Shown here piece by piece: positions 13,726 through 23,290 of a stretch of DNA of 64,000 nt. The notes beneath the pieces are model-generated. The model did no database searches. It saw only the letters and a list, made by a program, of their open reading frames with translations, and was not told the origin of the DNA. Source of the stretch: Alphaproteobacteria bacterium (GTDB taxonomy: Bacteria > Pseudomonadota > Alphaproteobacteria > UBA7985 > JAUIBT01); the NCBI GenBank assembly GCA_030428255.1, contig JAUIBT010000013.1, positions 1 to 64,000 of the forward strand, given 5' to 3'. A program made the position numbers and the translations under genes. Within the stretch, counting starts at the first letter, position 1. Every line of letters begins with the position of its first letter.

Positions 13726-13746
13726 GCAGCCAGAGTTCCTGGCTGC
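13726..13746 (+). promoter_or_regulatory. 8-bp perfect hairpin just upstream of the pirin ribosome binding site
   Basis: GCAGCCAG and CTGGCTGC form a perfect 8-bp stem around a 5-nt loop. The hairpin ends a few bases before the AAGGAGG ribosome binding site (13752-13758) of the pirin gene. There is no following T tract, so it is not a classical terminator for the giant gene. It could be a weak terminator or an mRNA element near the pirin start. Confidence 0.35.
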
Positions 13747-13767
13747 GTCCCAAGGAGGAGGCTCGCC

Positions 13768-14679
13768 ATGTCGATCAGACCCGCAATTGCTACCAGACCC
13801 GCTCAGGCGACGATGGAGGGTGCTGGCGTCCACCTGCATCGTGCCTTTGGTTTTCAAAATCCCGAGGCGCACGACCCCTTCTTGCTGTTCGACGATTTTC
13901 GCAACGATGACCCGCGCGCCTATCAAGCTGGATTTCCCTGGCATCCGCACCGTGGGATTGAAACCATTACCTACGTCTTAGCCGGCGAAGTGGATCACGC
14001 AGATTCCTTGGGCAACCAGGGCAGCCTGGGCGCTGGCGACGTGCAATGGATGACCGCAGGCTCTGGCATTTTGCACCAAGAAATGCCGCGCGGAAACGCC
14101 CGTGGTCAGATGCACGGATTCCAGCTTTGGGCTAACTTGCCGGGCAGCCTTAAGATGACCGCGCCGCGCTATCAGGATATAGAAAGCAAGGATATTCCCG
14201 AGGTGATCGACGACGACGGCACGCGCGTCAAGGTGATCGTCGGCGACTTTTGGGGCAAGGCTGGACCGGTTGACGGGGTTGCTGCCGAGCCTTTGTACCT
14301 GGATATCTTCGTGCCTGCGGGTCTGCGCAAGCGCTTTCGCGTCGATACTTACCGCAACACCTTCGCCTATATCTTCGACGGTGCGGGCAAGTTCACCGAC
14401 GCTTCAGCGCCGCGCGGCGTGCTGTTGGAAAAAGAGGTGGCGGGCGAAGAGTTGAATATCCGCGACCTGTCCGGCAACCGCACGTTGGTGCAGTTTGGCA
14501 CCGGCGACGAAATTGAGGTCCAAGCAGGCGAAACTGGAATTCGTTTCCTGTTGGTCGCTGGCGCGCCGATCCGCGAGCCCATCGCTTGGCACGGCCCCAT
14601 CGTCATGAACACACGCCAAGAGCTGATGCAAGCCTTCGAAGACTTGCGCAACGACCGCTTTATCAAATCGCCGATCTAA
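13768..14679 (+). CDS. Pirin family protein
   Basis: This 303-residue bicupin matches pirin. The N-terminal cupin carries the metal-ligand pattern HPHRGIETITY (residues ~52-62), followed by the second conserved block GSGILHQEMP (~98-107). Bacterial pirins are Fe-dependent proteins; some have quercetin 2,3-dioxygenase activity and others modulate pyruvate dehydrogenase or act as redox sensors, so the substrate here is unknown. The length is typical. The start is supported by AAGGAGG nine bases upstream of the ATG. The gene stands alone, between the giant surface protein and the convergent SPFH gene. Confidence 0.93.
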   Translation: MSIRPAIATRPAQATMEGAGVHLHRAFGFQNPEAHDPFLLFDDFRNDDPRAYQAGFPWHPHRGIETITYVLAGEVDHADSLGNQGSLGAGDVQWMTAGSGILHQEMPRGNARGQMHGFQLWANLPGSLKMTAPRYQDIESKDIPEVIDDDGTRVKVIVGDFWGKAGPVDGVAAEPLYLDIFVPAGLRKRFRVDTYRNTFAYIFDGAGKFTDASAPRGVLLEKEVAGEELNIRDLSGNRTLVQFGTGDEIEVQAGETGIRFLLVAGAPIREPIAWHGPIVMNTRQELMQAFEDLRNDRFIKSPI

Positions 14680-14720
14680 GACAGGCTCGGAGGCAGCCGA
14701 GCCCCCGAGTCCGCCGATTA

Positions 14721-14772
14721 GACCCGTGTCACTGTTTAGACCCGTGTCACTGTTTAGGCCCGTGTCACTGTG
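14721..14772. repeat. Three-copy 18-bp tandem repeat overlapping the SPFH gene stop
   Basis: GACCCGTGTCACTGTTTA occurs twice in perfect tandem (14721-14738 and 14739-14756). A third, diverged and slightly shortened copy (GGCCCGTGTCACTGTG, 14757-14772) contains the stop codon of the SPFH gene, read on the minus strand at 14765-14767. It lies between two convergent genes. It may have arisen by slippage duplicating the end of the SPFH coding sequence. Confidence 0.95.
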
Positions 14773-16174
14773 GCGCGACGTTGCGATCGTAGTCCAGGCG
14801 CTTGGCGTACTCCATGGTCAGAAGCTGTTGCAGCAGCATGCCTTCATTGTCCGCACCGACGGGCGCGCCAGCTTGATTGCCCGAAGCACCACCAAAGACG
14901 TAGAGCGGCACATTGCGCTTGGCGAAGGCTTGAGCCCACAAGCGCTGGATCGCAATTTCGGTATCCAGTTTTTGCTGCAAGGCGTTGTCTGAGTCCAAGC
15001 GAGCCTTGCGGGCAAAAGCCTCGGCTTCTGCCGCCACCCTCAAAGCGTCGGCGTCGATCTTGGCCTTTTCCAGCAAGACCTGAGCCGTGGTGCGCTCGAT
15101 CTCGGCTTGCTCTTTCAGCTTGTTGGCCTCGGTGATGGCCAACTGCTTCTCGGTTTCAGCATCGGTTGTGCGTTCGATTTGGGTTACGCGGGCTTTGGCC
15201 TGGCGCTGAGCGACTTCGCGCTCGCCCTTGGCAATGGCCAGCAAGCGCTGCTCTTCTTCTTGAATACGTTGCTCGCGGGCGATGCCGCGCGCGGTGGCGG
15301 CGTCCTGCTTTTGTTGCATGCGTTCGCGGAAGCGCTGATTGGGCTGCACGCCGGTTACGCGCGCTGAGACAACCGAGATTCCGAATTTTGCGAAGTTCTG
15401 GGTTTTGCGGATCGGCAATCCGGTTTCGTCCAAGAGCTTCTCTACTTTGAAGACCACCTGCTTGTCGTCGCCAAAGTCCTGCTGGGCGTCCAAAGACGCG
15501 TTGGCAGTGGAGCGTTGGGTGCGCGATGTGCTCTCGATCACCTCGCGGCGTTCAACCAGGTAGACGCCGTTTTCCATCTGGTTCTGGAACTCAGAGGTAA
15601 AGCCGGTTCGCCCGCCGGAGAAGTACTCCTCCGCCCCCATCAGTGAGGCGGTCGCGCCCAAGGTCTCACGAAAAGCCGGGACCAGCTCTGTGCGCAACAG
15701 GTTGTCAGGCGTGCGGAACTGACGGGCCATGCGCAGGAAGGAAGCCTCATCGCTAGGCAGTTGAAAGCGCGCTGTGGCCGAGACCAAGGCATCGACTTGA
15801 TCCAAAAACACCAACTGCTGCTGGTTGAGGTTTGCCGACATCTCACTGGAATCAAATTCGGCGCGCAGGTTGCCGCTGAGCCCTTCGGCGGCCTGGACCG
15901 ACATAGCGTTCTTCCAAGCATTGATGCGCCCAAACCAATGCGGAGCATAGCCGACCGTGTCGACCATTTTCTCCTCACCAAAGATGGTGCGCACATGGTA
16001 CTTAAAGCCAGGCTCGGCATAAAAGAACACCGAATTAAAGCTGCTGGCGGCCAGGATCGCCAGGCCGATCAACATGCCGACTGCTCGCACCAAGGGCGGG
16101 GCAATCGGACTGCGGTGAGCCATGGTCAAGGCAGCGAGCAGGACAACAATTCCAACAACAGCAAGAGCGAGCAT
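14765..16174 (-). CDS. SPFH/band-7 (prohibitin-like) membrane protein
   Basis: A protein of about 469 residues. The N-terminus has two hydrophobic segments (LALAVVGIVVLLAALTMA, then GMLIGLAILAASSF). An SPFH domain follows (VFFYAEPGFKYHVRTIFGEE), then a long Glu/Gln/Arg/Ala-rich coiled coil and a Gln-rich C-terminus, the layout of prohibitin/flotillin-type scaffolds that organise membrane proteases or microdomains. The ATG at 16174 is preferred over an in-frame TTG at 16189 because a GGAG sits at a good distance upstream of it. No NfeD-type partner or FtsH is adjacent, so its client is unknown. It lies downstream of uvrA on the same strand with a ~200-bp gap. Its stop is embedded in the 18-bp tandem repeat. 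Confidence 0.85.
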   Translation of the reverse strand: MLALAVVGIVVLLAALTMAHRSPIAPPLVRAVGMLIGLAILAASSFNSVFFYAEPGFKYHVRTIFGEEKMVDTVGYAPHWFGRINAWKNAMSVQAAEGLSGNLRAEFDSSEMSANLNQQQLVFLDQVDALVSATARFQLPSDEASFLRMARQFRTPDNLLRTELVPAFRETLGATASLMGAEEYFSGGRTGFTSEFQNQMENGVYLVERREVIESTSRTQRSTANASLDAQQDFGDDKQVVFKVEKLLDETGLPIRKTQNFAKFGISVVSARVTGVQPNQRFRERMQQKQDAATARGIAREQRIQEEEQRLLAIAKGEREVAQRQAKARVTQIERTTDAETEKQLAITEANKLKEQAEIERTTAQVLLEKAKIDADALRVAAEAEAFARKARLDSDNALQQKLDTEIAIQRLWAQAFAKRNVPLYVFGGASGNQAGAPVGADNEGMLLQQLLTMEYAKRLDYDRNVAPQ

Positions 16175-16379
16175 GCGTCTAGTCTCCAAATAAAATGGAC
16201 CTTTGACGTAAGCTTATGCAAGGCGCGCGCCTAGGGCCTGGCTTTTCAGCGCGCGCTGGCAGATCGCAGGCCTGTCTTGCAAGCTGCAAAGATTTAGCGC
16301 CAATAGAACGTCTGTTTGCAGTTCTGCGGGCCTGTATCGGTCGCTCCAGGTCGCTTTGACGCTCGGAGTCGTTCGGGAC

Positions 16380-19262
16380 CTAGCCCGCTAAATAGCCGTT
16401 CAAATAGGCCCCGGTGTAGGAGCCTTTGGCCTTGGCAACCTGCTCGGGTGTGCCTTCGGCCACGACTTTGCCGCCGCCATCGCCGCCCTCAGGCCCCATG
16501 TCGATGATCCAATCGGCGGTCTTGATGACCTCCAGATTGTGCTCAATGACAAAGATGGAATTGCCGGTTTCAACCAACTGGTGCAGCACGTCCAACAGCT
16601 TGGCAACGTCGTCAAAATGCAAGCCGGTGGTGGGCTCGTCCAGGATGTAGATGGTGCGACCGGTAGGGCGCTTAGACAGCTCCTTGGCCAGCTTGACCCG
16701 CTGGGCCTCGCCGCCCGACAGGGTGGTGGCCGATTGACCGATTTTAACGTAGCCCAAGCCAACCCGGTCCAGCATCTCAAGCTTGTTGCGTATGGAGGGC
16801 ACAGCCTTGAAAAACTCCACGCCTTCTTCAACCGTCATGTCCAGCACGTTAGCGATGGATTTGTCCTTAAAGCGGACCTCGAGCGTCTCGCGGTTGTAGC
16901 GCTTGCCCTTGCAAACATCGCACTGCACGAAAATGTCGGGCAAGAAGTGCATCTCAATCTTGATCATGCCGTCGCCTTGGCAGGCCTCGCAGCGTCCGCC
17001 CTTGACGTTGAAGGAGAAGCGGCCGGGCTTGTAGCCCCGCGCCTTGGCGTCGGGCAGGCCCGCGAACCAGTCGCGGATCGGGCCGAAAGCGCCGGTATAG
17101 GTGGCGGGGTTCGATCGCGGGGTGCGGCCGATCGGCGACTGATCGATGTCGATGATCTTATCAACCTGCTCTAGGCCTGACAGAGCGGCGTGCTCGCCGG
17201 GCGTGATGCGGCTGCCGTTGAGGTGCTTGGCCAGGGCCTTATAGAGCGTTTCGATGGTCAAAGTGGACTTACCCGAGCCCGAAACACCCGTCACGCAGCA
17301 AAAGACGCCGAGCGGAAAATCGACATCCACCTGGTCCAGGTTGTTGGCGACGGCTCCCTTCAGACTGATGATGCGCTTGGGATTGACCGGGCGGCGCATC
17401 AAAGGCACGGGGATTTTCTGGCGCCCTGACAGGTAGGCACCGGTAATGCTGTCCGGGTGGGCCATCACCTCCTCAGGTCGTCCTTCAGCCACGATAGAGC
17501 CGCCGTGAACGCCCGCACGAGGGCCCATATCGATCAAGTAATCCGCCGTGCGAATGGCGTCTTCGTCGTGCTCGACGACGATGACGGTGTTGCCCAGATC
17601 ACGCAGCCGGGTCAGGGTCTCCAGCAGGCGATCGTTGTCGCGCTGGTGCAGGCCAATTGAGGGCTCGTCCAGCACATACAGCACGCCGGTCAGGCCAGAG
17701 CCGATCTGCGAAGCCAGGCGAATACGTTGGCTCTCGCCGCCGGACAGGGTGCCCGACGCGCGCGAAAGATTGAGGTAGTCCAGGCCGACGTTGTTTAGGA
17801 AGGACAGGCGCTCTTGGATTTCCTTTACGATGCGTTCGGCGATTTCCTGCTGGGTCGGGGTCAAGACAGCGGGCAGACCGCGGGCCCAATCCAAAGCCTG
17901 CTTGATGGAATAGTTCGAAACTTCGCCAATGTGCTGGTGGTTGATCTTAACCGCCAGGGCTTCGGGCTTCAGGCGCGCGCCCTTGCAGCTCTTACACGCG
18001 CGTTGGTTTTGGTACTTGGAGAACTCATCGCGCACCCAATCGCTGTCGGTCTCGCGATAGCGGCGCTCCATGTTGGGGATGATGCCTTCGAAGGGCTTCT
18101 TGGTCTCATAGCGGCGCAGGCCATCGTCGAACACCAGCTTGATCGCCGTGCGCCCTGAGCCGTTTAAGATCAAGTCGCGGGCTTGTTCTGGCAGGTCCTT
18201 CCAAGCCGTTGTCAGCTTAAAGTCAAAGTGGCGCCCCAGGGATTGCAGCGTTTGTTGATAGTATTTTGAGGAGGAATTCGCCCAGGGCGCGATGGCACCT
18301 TTGGCCAAGGTCAGATTGGCGTCAGGAACGATCAAATCGGGGTCGAAAAACAGAGTATGACCAAGGCCATCGCAGGCCGGGCAAGCACCAAAGGGATTGT
18401 TGAAGGAAAAAAGCCGCGGCTCGATTTCTTCGATGGTGAAGCCTGACTCAGGGCAGGCGAATTTAGCGCTGTAGGTCGCAATTTCGTTGGTCGCCGCATC
18501 CTCGGTTTGGGCGATGCCGTCGGCCAGCTCAAGGGCGGTCTCCAGGCTGTCGGCCAAGCGCTGTTCGATCCCGGCCTTGATCGCCAGGCGATCGACGACA
18601 ACGGCGATATCATGCTTGAACTTTTTGTCCAGGGCAGGGGCGTCGGCGATCTCATAGTAGTCGCCGTCGATCTTCACCCGCGCGAAGCCGCGTTTTTGCA
18701 GCTCCAACAGCTCCTTGCGATACTCGCCCTTTCGGCCGCGCACGATGGGCGCCAGCAAATAGATGCGGGTCTTTTCCGGCAGCGCCATGATGCGATCAAC
18801 CATCTGGCTGACGGTCTGGCTTTCAATCGGCAAGCCGGTGGCAGGCGAATAAGGAATACCGACCCGCGCGTACAAAAGGCGCAGGTAGTCGTATATCTCA
18901 GTGACTGTGCCGACGGTTGAGCGGGGGTTCTTCGAGGTGGTTTTTTGCTCGATCGAGATGGCAGGCGACAGGCCCTCGATGCTATCCACATCGGGCTTTT
19001 GCTGCATTTCCAGGAACTGGCGCGCGTAGGCCGACAGGCTCTCGACATAGCGCCGTTGGCCCTCGGCATAGATGGTGTCGAAGGCCAGCGATGATTTGCC
19101 CGAGCCCGAAAGGCCGGTGATCACCACGAGCTGATGGCGCGGGATCTCAACACTGACGTTCTTGAGATTGTGTTCGCGCGCGCCTCTGACCGAGATCGTT
19201 GGGCTCTCGATGGGGCTAAAGCCAGTGGCTGGCGAGCTTGATGCGATCTTGGGGTCGGTCAT
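16380..19262 (-). CDS. uvrA: Excinuclease ABC subunit A
   Basis: This 960-residue protein is the damage-recognition ATPase of nucleotide excision repair, working as a UvrA2 dimer with UvrB. Two ABC modules are visible: Walker [15 protein letters not shown] near residue 54, with [10 protein letters not shown] after it, and [10 protein letters not shown] near residue 660. Both signature sequences (LSGGE) are present. Zinc-binding Cys clusters are seen at CPESG...CPAC (about 280-310) and CEACQGDG...CDVCKG (about 760-790). Length and order are canonical. I found no alphaproteobacterial LexA box (GTTC-N7-GTTC) in the 140 bp upstream. Confidence 0.98.
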   Translation of the reverse strand: MTDPKIASSSPATGFSPIESPTISVRGAREHNLKNVSVEIPRHQLVVITGLSGSGKSSLAFDTIYAEGQRRYVESLSAYARQFLEMQQKPDVDSIEGLSPAISIEQKTTSKNPRSTVGTVTEIYDYLRLLYARVGIPYSPATGLPIESQTVSQMVDRIMALPEKTRIYLLAPIVRGRKGEYRKELLELQKRGFARVKIDGDYYEIADAPALDKKFKHDIAVVVDRLAIKAGIEQRLADSLETALELADGIAQTEDAATNEIATYSAKFACPESGFTIEEIEPRLFSFNNPFGACPACDGLGHTLFFDPDLIVPDANLTLAKGAIAPWANSSSKYYQQTLQSLGRHFDFKLTTAWKDLPEQARDLILNGSGRTAIKLVFDDGLRRYETKKPFEGIIPNMERRYRETDSDWVRDEFSKYQNQRACKSCKGARLKPEALAVKINHQHIGEVSNYSIKQALDWARGLPAVLTPTQQEIAERIVKEIQERLSFLNNVGLDYLNLSRASGTLSGGESQRIRLASQIGSGLTGVLYVLDEPSIGLHQRDNDRLLETLTRLRDLGNTVIVVEHDEDAIRTADYLIDMGPRAGVHGGSIVAEGRPEEVMAHPDSITGAYLSGRQKIPVPLMRRPVNPKRIISLKGAVANNLDQVDVDFPLGVFCCVTGVSGSGKSTLTIETLYKALAKHLNGSRITPGEHAALSGLEQVDKIIDIDQSPIGRTPRSNPATYTGAFGPIRDWFAGLPDAKARGYKPGRFSFNVKGGRCEACQGDGMIKIEMHFLPDIFVQCDVCKGKRYNRETLEVRFKDKSIANVLDMTVEEGVEFFKAVPSIRNKLEMLDRVGLGYVKIGQSATTLSGGEAQRVKLAKELSKRPTGRTIYILDEPTTGLHFDDVAKLLDVLHQLVETGNSIFVIEHNLEVIKTADWIIDMGPEGGDGGGKVVAEGTPEQVAKAKGSYTGAYLNGYLAG

Positions 19263-19399
19263 GCGTGCTTTCTTCGGAGCCGAGGTGAGCTCCTAAGATA
19301 GCTAGTCAGGCGCGCATTCCAAGCCCATATCCAGACAAGAATTGCCTGCCTTCGAAGACCAGGCAGGACCTACGCGCTCGACCCGCAACCTTTCGCGCC

Positions 19400-19816
19400 C
19401 TAGAGCGGGGCTTCTTCGGCTTCCATACCCTCAATGTTCAGCTCGCCAAGCTGATCACAAACGGTGGTCAGGCGCGTAATCGCACGCTCAATCCGCTCGC
19501 GGGCTTGCGCGTGGGCCTCAAGCGCTTGGGATAGCTCGGACTGGGCCAAACGCAGATCGTCAAGCGAAAACCCGCTGGTTGGGCCTTCCCCGCGTCCGGT
19601 TAAAATCCAAGCAGGCGAAACGCCCAAGAGGCCCGCAAGCATGACCAGCCGGTTGGCGCGCGGCTCTGAACGATCGGTCTCCCAATCGGACATGGTTTTG
19701 GTCTTTACACCAAGGCGACGAGCGAGCTGGCTCACGGACAGGCTTTGCGCCTCTCTAGCAGAGGTCAGGCGGCCGCCGATGGTATCGAAATCGTGGGGAG
19801 TAGGTGCTGTATTCAT
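19400..19816 (-). CDS. XRE-family helix-turn-helix regulator
   Basis: A protein of about 138 residues. An HTH-XRE domain occupies residues ~10-70 (GRLTSAREAQSLSVSQLARR, then VKTKTMSDWE and a SPAWILTGRGEG end). A C-terminal helix rich in Ala, Arg and Glu (~80-125) probably dimerises. The chosen ATG begins MNTAPTPHDF; an in-frame ATG four codons upstream (19828) is also possible, and a longer reading to 19918 would add a Cys-rich tail that does not fit the family. It is divergent from the LysR gene with a ~160-bp shared control region. Targets are unknown. Confidence 0.85.
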   Translation of the reverse strand: MNTAPTPHDFDTIGGRLTSAREAQSLSVSQLARRLGVKTKTMSDWETDRSEPRANRLVMLAGLLGVSPAWILTGRGEGPTSGFSLDDLRLAQSELSQALEAHAQARERIERAITRLTTVCDQLGELNIEGMEAEEAPL

Positions 19817-19930
19817 GATGTTACACATAGGCGTCAGCGCTGCTTCAGCACAGGGGGGAGCGGCGTATTTTCCCAATTTTGCGACTGCATGACCGGAATG
19901 ACAAATTTTCCTAAGCACTAAAAACGTTTA

Positions 19931-19958
19931 TTGACCTTTTCCTAAACCATGGTTTGAT
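19931..19958 (+). promoter_or_regulatory. Putative promoter with 12-bp palindromic operator for the LysR gene
   Basis: A TTGACC -35-like box (19931-19936) is followed by the perfect palindrome AAACCATGGTTT (19944-19955), which overlaps the spacer and -10 area (TTTGAT near 19953). A palindrome placed within the core promoter suggests repression, possibly by the divergent XRE protein or by autoregulation. Both are inference. Confidence 0.35.
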
Positions 19959-19985
19959 TCATATCAATCTAGGAGACTGGCCCCC

Positions 19986-21062
19986 ATGGACGAGATAATC
20001 AGACCCGCACTTGCGGACAGAAAGCGCGATGAACTAAACGAACGTGGCTCGACAAATGCTGAGTTCACACATCAGGATTCTGATGCTGCCCGGATCTATA
20101 GCCCGGCGGTGTGGTCCGAGCTGCGGGTCTTTCTAGCTGCTGCCAAAATGGGGAGCTTCAGCGGCGGTGCTAAACTGATCGGAACAAGCCAACCCTCTGT
20201 TTCTCGCCAGATTTCTTCGCTTGAAAAACATTTTGGCCGGCAGCTGTTTGTCCGCGAAGCCCAGGGCGTTCGTTTGACCGAAGCCGGTCGGGAGCTGGCT
20301 GCGCAGACCGCGCAACTTGACCTGATGATCTCGCGATTGACCTCAACTCAGGAAGGACGCCAAACAGCGGTTCGCGGAGAGGCAAGCCTCGCTGCAAGCG
20401 ATTCAATACTCTCAACTTGGGTCATTCCTTTCTTGCCGCGCTTGCAGCAAAACCATCCCCAGATTCGCCTAGAAGTCCACTCTAGCGACACTTTATTCGA
20501 CGGTCGCGTGCCCACGGCTGATATTGTTTTGACCACCCGCTACAATCAAAACTGTACCAAAGCTTGCAAAAAAGTCGGGTATTCACACCTCCTACCTTTT
20601 GTTTCGCGCAGCTATGCTCAGCGAAAAGGGCTTCCGCGCCGCGATCAGCTTGATCACCATCACTTCATCCAAAACCGACAGTTTGAAACCAACCCCGAGC
20701 GGTTTGAGGCTTGGGAGCACGCTCGCGCGCAGGCACATACGGCGGGCACCACCAAACTCAGCCTGTCCTACATCCAAATGGTGCGCGCTGGCTTGGGAAT
20801 CGGTTTGCTCGAGAATTATCACGCCCTGGATCCAGAACTCATGGCTTTGGATTGGAGCCTGTCTGTGCGCCAGGATCTCTATCTTTATTGCGCGCGAGAT
20901 GCGTCGAACCAGGCTTTGCACGCGGTCTGTGACTTCATGACGAAGATGTTCAGGGCAAACCCTTGGTTCCAAGAAACCATGGTGACCCACAGTCGCGACA
21001 TAGAGTATTCGCCGCTCGCGCGAAATGTGCTCAGCCGCAGCATGACACTGACCGCAGAGTAA
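19986..21062 (+). CDS. LysR-family transcriptional regulator
   Basis: This 358-residue protein has a LysR winged HTH at residues ~40-100 (VFLAAAKMGSFSGGAKLIG, then SQPSVSRQISSLEKHFGRQL and LTEAGREL). A substrate-binding domain follows. An N-terminal extension of about 35 residues is unusual for the family. An AGGAG lies about 12 bases upstream of the ATG, and no internal ATG sits closer to the HTH. The adjacent convergent gene is pobA, but pobA has its own AraC-type regulator, so the target of this LysR is unclear. Confidence 0.9.
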   Translation: MDEIIRPALADRKRDELNERGSTNAEFTHQDSDAARIYSPAVWSELRVFLAAAKMGSFSGGAKLIGTSQPSVSRQISSLEKHFGRQLFVREAQGVRLTEAGRELAAQTAQLDLMISRLTSTQEGRQTAVRGEASLAASDSILSTWVIPFLPRLQQNHPQIRLEVHSSDTLFDGRVPTADIVLTTRYNQNCTKACKKVGYSHLLPFVSRSYAQRKGLPRRDQLDHHHFIQNRQFETNPERFEAWEHARAQAHTAGTTKLSLSYIQMVRAGLGIGLLENYHALDPELMALDWSLSVRQDLYLYCARDASNQALHAVCDFMTKMFRANPWFQETMVTHSRDIEYSPLARNVLSRSMTLTAE

Positions 21063-21094
21063 CCGGCAGAAGTCGCACCTGGGCCGCGCCGCTT

Positions 21095-22267
21095 CTAATA
21101 GGGAAGCCCGACGTAGTTCTGGGCGAAGACCTTCTGCGCCGCTTCATTGTCGCGCAAGAAATGAATGTCCGCTACTTGCATCTTGAGATCAAAGTCATTC
21201 ATCTCGGGGAAGCGGTGCAACAGCATGGTGGTGGACCAGCTGAAGCGCTCGGCCTTCCAGATCCGCGCCAGTGCCTTTTGCGAGTAGGCTTCCAGCCCCG
21301 CGTCGTCCTTGTCTTGGTAGTGTTGCAACAGCGCGTGATAGAGATAGTGGATGTCCGAGGCAGCCGTGTTGAGCCCCTTTGCCCCGGTCGGCGGCACGAT
21401 ATGCGCCGCGTCGCCACACAAGAACAGGCGGCCCCATTGCATGGGCTCGCATACAAAGCTGCGCAAGGGCGCGATCGACTTTTCGATCGACGGGCCGGTG
21501 ACGATGGTCTCGGCAAACTGCTCAGGGATGCGCCGCTTCAATTCCTGCCAGAAAGCCGCATCGCTCCAATCGTCGGGGTTGTCGCTCAAAGAGCACTGGA
21601 TGTAGTAGCGAGACAGGTTGGCGTTGCGCATGGAGCAAAGCGCAAATCCTCGATCCGAGCCGCTATAAATCAGCTCGTGATGAACTGGCGGGGTTTCGGA
21701 CAAGACGCCCAGCCAACCGAAGGGGTAGAGCTTTTCGTATTCGCGGCGCACGTTGGTCGGAATGGTTTGGCGGCTGACACCGTGGAAGCCATCGCAGCCC
21801 GCGATGTAGTCACAGTCGATCCGCTGAGCATGGCCGTTACGGTCGATATAGGTCACGTAAGGTGCGTCGGTCTTGGCGGCGTGGATTTCAACCTGATCGA
21901 CCTCGAAATCAATGGGCGCACCATCGGCTTCCAGAGCGTCATACAGATCGCGGGTCAATTCAGTTTGGCCGTAAACCACCACCGGCGTGCCGGTGTGCTT
22001 TACGAAGTCCAGGTGGAAAACCTCGTTGTTCAGCGCGATGCTGGTGCCGCCGTGGGTGAAACCCTCTTTGTCCATACGCGCGGCAACGCCGGCCAGACGC
22101 ATCAGCTCGACAAAGCCGACCTCCAGCACGCCTGCTCGAATGCGACCCAACACGTATTCACGGGTCTTGCGTTCCAGCAAGCGCACCTCGATGCCCTGAT
22201 TGCGGAGTAACTTTGCCAAAAGCAGACCCGATGGGCCGCCGCCGATGATACAAATTTGAGTGCGCAT
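21095..22267 (-). CDS. pobA: 4-hydroxybenzoate 3-monooxygenase
   Basis: This flavoprotein hydroxylates 4-hydroxybenzoate to protocatechuate with NADPH and O2, feeding the beta-ketoadipate pathway. The 390-residue length matches PobA. The N-terminal FAD motif is CIIGGGPSGLLLAKLL, the DG motif is AGCDGFHGVSR (~160), and the GD motif is LFLCGDAAHIVPPTGAKGLN (~280). The start at 22267 is supported by AGGAAAGAG just upstream; the open frame runs to 22357 but the extra residues do not fit the family. It is divergent from an AraC-type regulator. No protocatechuate dioxygenase genes are in the window. Confidence 0.97.
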   Translation of the reverse strand: MRTQICIIGGGPSGLLLAKLLRNQGIEVRLLERKTREYVLGRIRAGVLEVGFVELMRLAGVAARMDKEGFTHGGTSIALNNEVFHLDFVKHTGTPVVVYGQTELTRDLYDALEADGAPIDFEVDQVEIHAAKTDAPYVTYIDRNGHAQRIDCDYIAGCDGFHGVSRQTIPTNVRREYEKLYPFGWLGVLSETPPVHHELIYSGSDRGFALCSMRNANLSRYYIQCSLSDNPDDWSDAAFWQELKRRIPEQFAETIVTGPSIEKSIAPLRSFVCEPMQWGRLFLCGDAAHIVPPTGAKGLNTAASDIHYLYHALLQHYQDKDDAGLEAYSQKALARIWKAERFSWSTTMLLHRFPEMNDFDLKMQVADIHFLRDNEAAQKVFAQNYVGLPY

Positions 22268-22292
22268 AGCTCTTTCCTGCGGTTTTGATAAA

Positions 22293-22356
22293 TGGTACTT
22301 ACAGTGCATATTTCGTTCTCGGAAGGCACTAACAGAGCTTTGACTGGTACTAATCA
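22293..22356. promoter_or_regulatory. Three phased direct repeats in the pobA-pobR intergenic region (putative PobR sites)
   Basis: TGGTACTTACAG (22293-22304), AGGCACTAACAG (22324-22335) and TGGTACTAATCA (22345-22356) follow the pattern WGGYACTWAYMR. Their starts are 31 and 21 bp apart, close to three and two helical turns, so all three face the same side of the DNA. AraC-type activators commonly bind direct repeats, and these lie between divergent pobA and its AraC-type regulator. The repeats are seen directly; the binding role is inferred. Confidence 0.55.
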
Positions 22357-22363
22357 ATCATTG

Positions 22364-23290
22364 ATGCAGACCGCTGCGCCTGGTCAAGACGCTGAGTCGG
22401 TCAGCGCGATCCCGGCTTACAACCTCTACGGCGAGCGCGGGGAGTTGCCAGATTTCCTGCACTGTGAGCGGATCGAGACCCGTGCCGCCAAACACGGCTG
22501 GTCGATTGAGCCGCACCGCCATACGCGCCTGCATCAGTTCTTTTGGGTCAAGGATCGCAGCCTGATCATGCGCCTTGACGGCCAGCGGTACCATTTGCCG
22601 CCAGGCCGGGTGATCTCCCTGCCCATCTATCGCGTTCACGGCTTTCACTTCGAGCCCAAGACCCATGGGCTTGTTGTGACCGTCGCCCAAGACGAGGTGG
22701 CACGTGTCACCGCCCAGCATCCGGCCGTCGCGGCCTGCCTAGAGCAGCCGCTGATTGTCAAGACAAGCGCCGCCCTAGACGGGGCTTTTGCTGGCATCGA
22801 GCAGCAATTTCGCTGTTACGATAGTTTGCGACCGGTCATGCTGCGTGCGCAATTCCTCAGCTTGCTGGGATGTTTGGCGCGAGCACGACAAACCAGGGCC
22901 TCAGCCAGTGGCCGCGCCGCAGAGATGGTGGCGCGCGTGTTGCAGCTTGCCCGCCAGTCCTTCGCCGAGGGCCGTGATGCCGAGGCCGCAGCGGTCGCGA
23001 CGCAAAAGGTCAGCGACTTTGCACGATCCTTGGGGATCTCGACAGCGCACCTCAACCGCCTGTGTCAGCAAGCCAGTGGCCAAAGCCCGCAAGCCTTGAT
23101 CGAAGCAGTGCGCATGCAGGAGGCCAAACGCCTGCTTGCCTATACGCGCATGACGGTGGCCGAGGTCGGATATCGCTTGGGCTATGACGATCCTTCATAT
23201 TTCACGCGCGCCTTTAAGCGCGGGCAGGGGCAGTCGCCCAAGGCCTACCGACAGCTCATCAACAGCGCCGACTCATCGCTGGAACGCTAG
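22364..23290 (+). CDS. pobR: AraC-family regulator of 4-hydroxybenzoate catabolism (PobR-like)
   Basis: A protein of about 308 residues with an N-terminal cupin-like sensor (IEPHRHTRLHQFFWV) and a C-terminal double AraC HTH (LGISTAHLNRLCQQASGQSP, then TVAEVGYRLGYDDPSYFTRA). Divergence from pobA and the general sequence type match the AraC-class PobR, which activates pobA in response to 4-hydroxybenzoate. The ATG at 22364 is preferred; an ATG at 22292 would place the start inside the putative operator repeats. The symbol rests on context as well as family. Confidence 0.85.
   Translation: MQTAAPGQDAESVSAIPAYNLYGERGELPDFLHCERIETRAAKHGWSIEPHRHTRLHQFFWVKDRSLIMRLDGQRYHLPPGRVISLPIYRVHGFHFEPKTHGLVVTVAQDEVARVTAQHPAVAACLEQPLIVKTSAALDGAFAGIEQQFRCYDSLRPVMLRAQFLSLLGCLARARQTRASASGRAAEMVARVLQLARQSFAEGRDAEAAAVATQKVSDFARSLGISTAHLNRLCQQASGQSPQALIEAVRMQEAKRLLAYTRMTVAEVGYRLGYDDPSYFTRAFKRGQGQSPKAYRQLINSADSSLER

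Noticed and set aside
19330-19370. Hairpin-like CCTGCC/GGCAGG between the XRE gene and uvrA
   Set aside because: Short stem with a large loop and no T tract; not supportable as a terminator.
20963-22210. 415-codon plus-strand frame opposite pobA
   Set aside because: Antisense to a well-supported PobA; composition and lack of motifs show a shadow of GC-rich codon bias.
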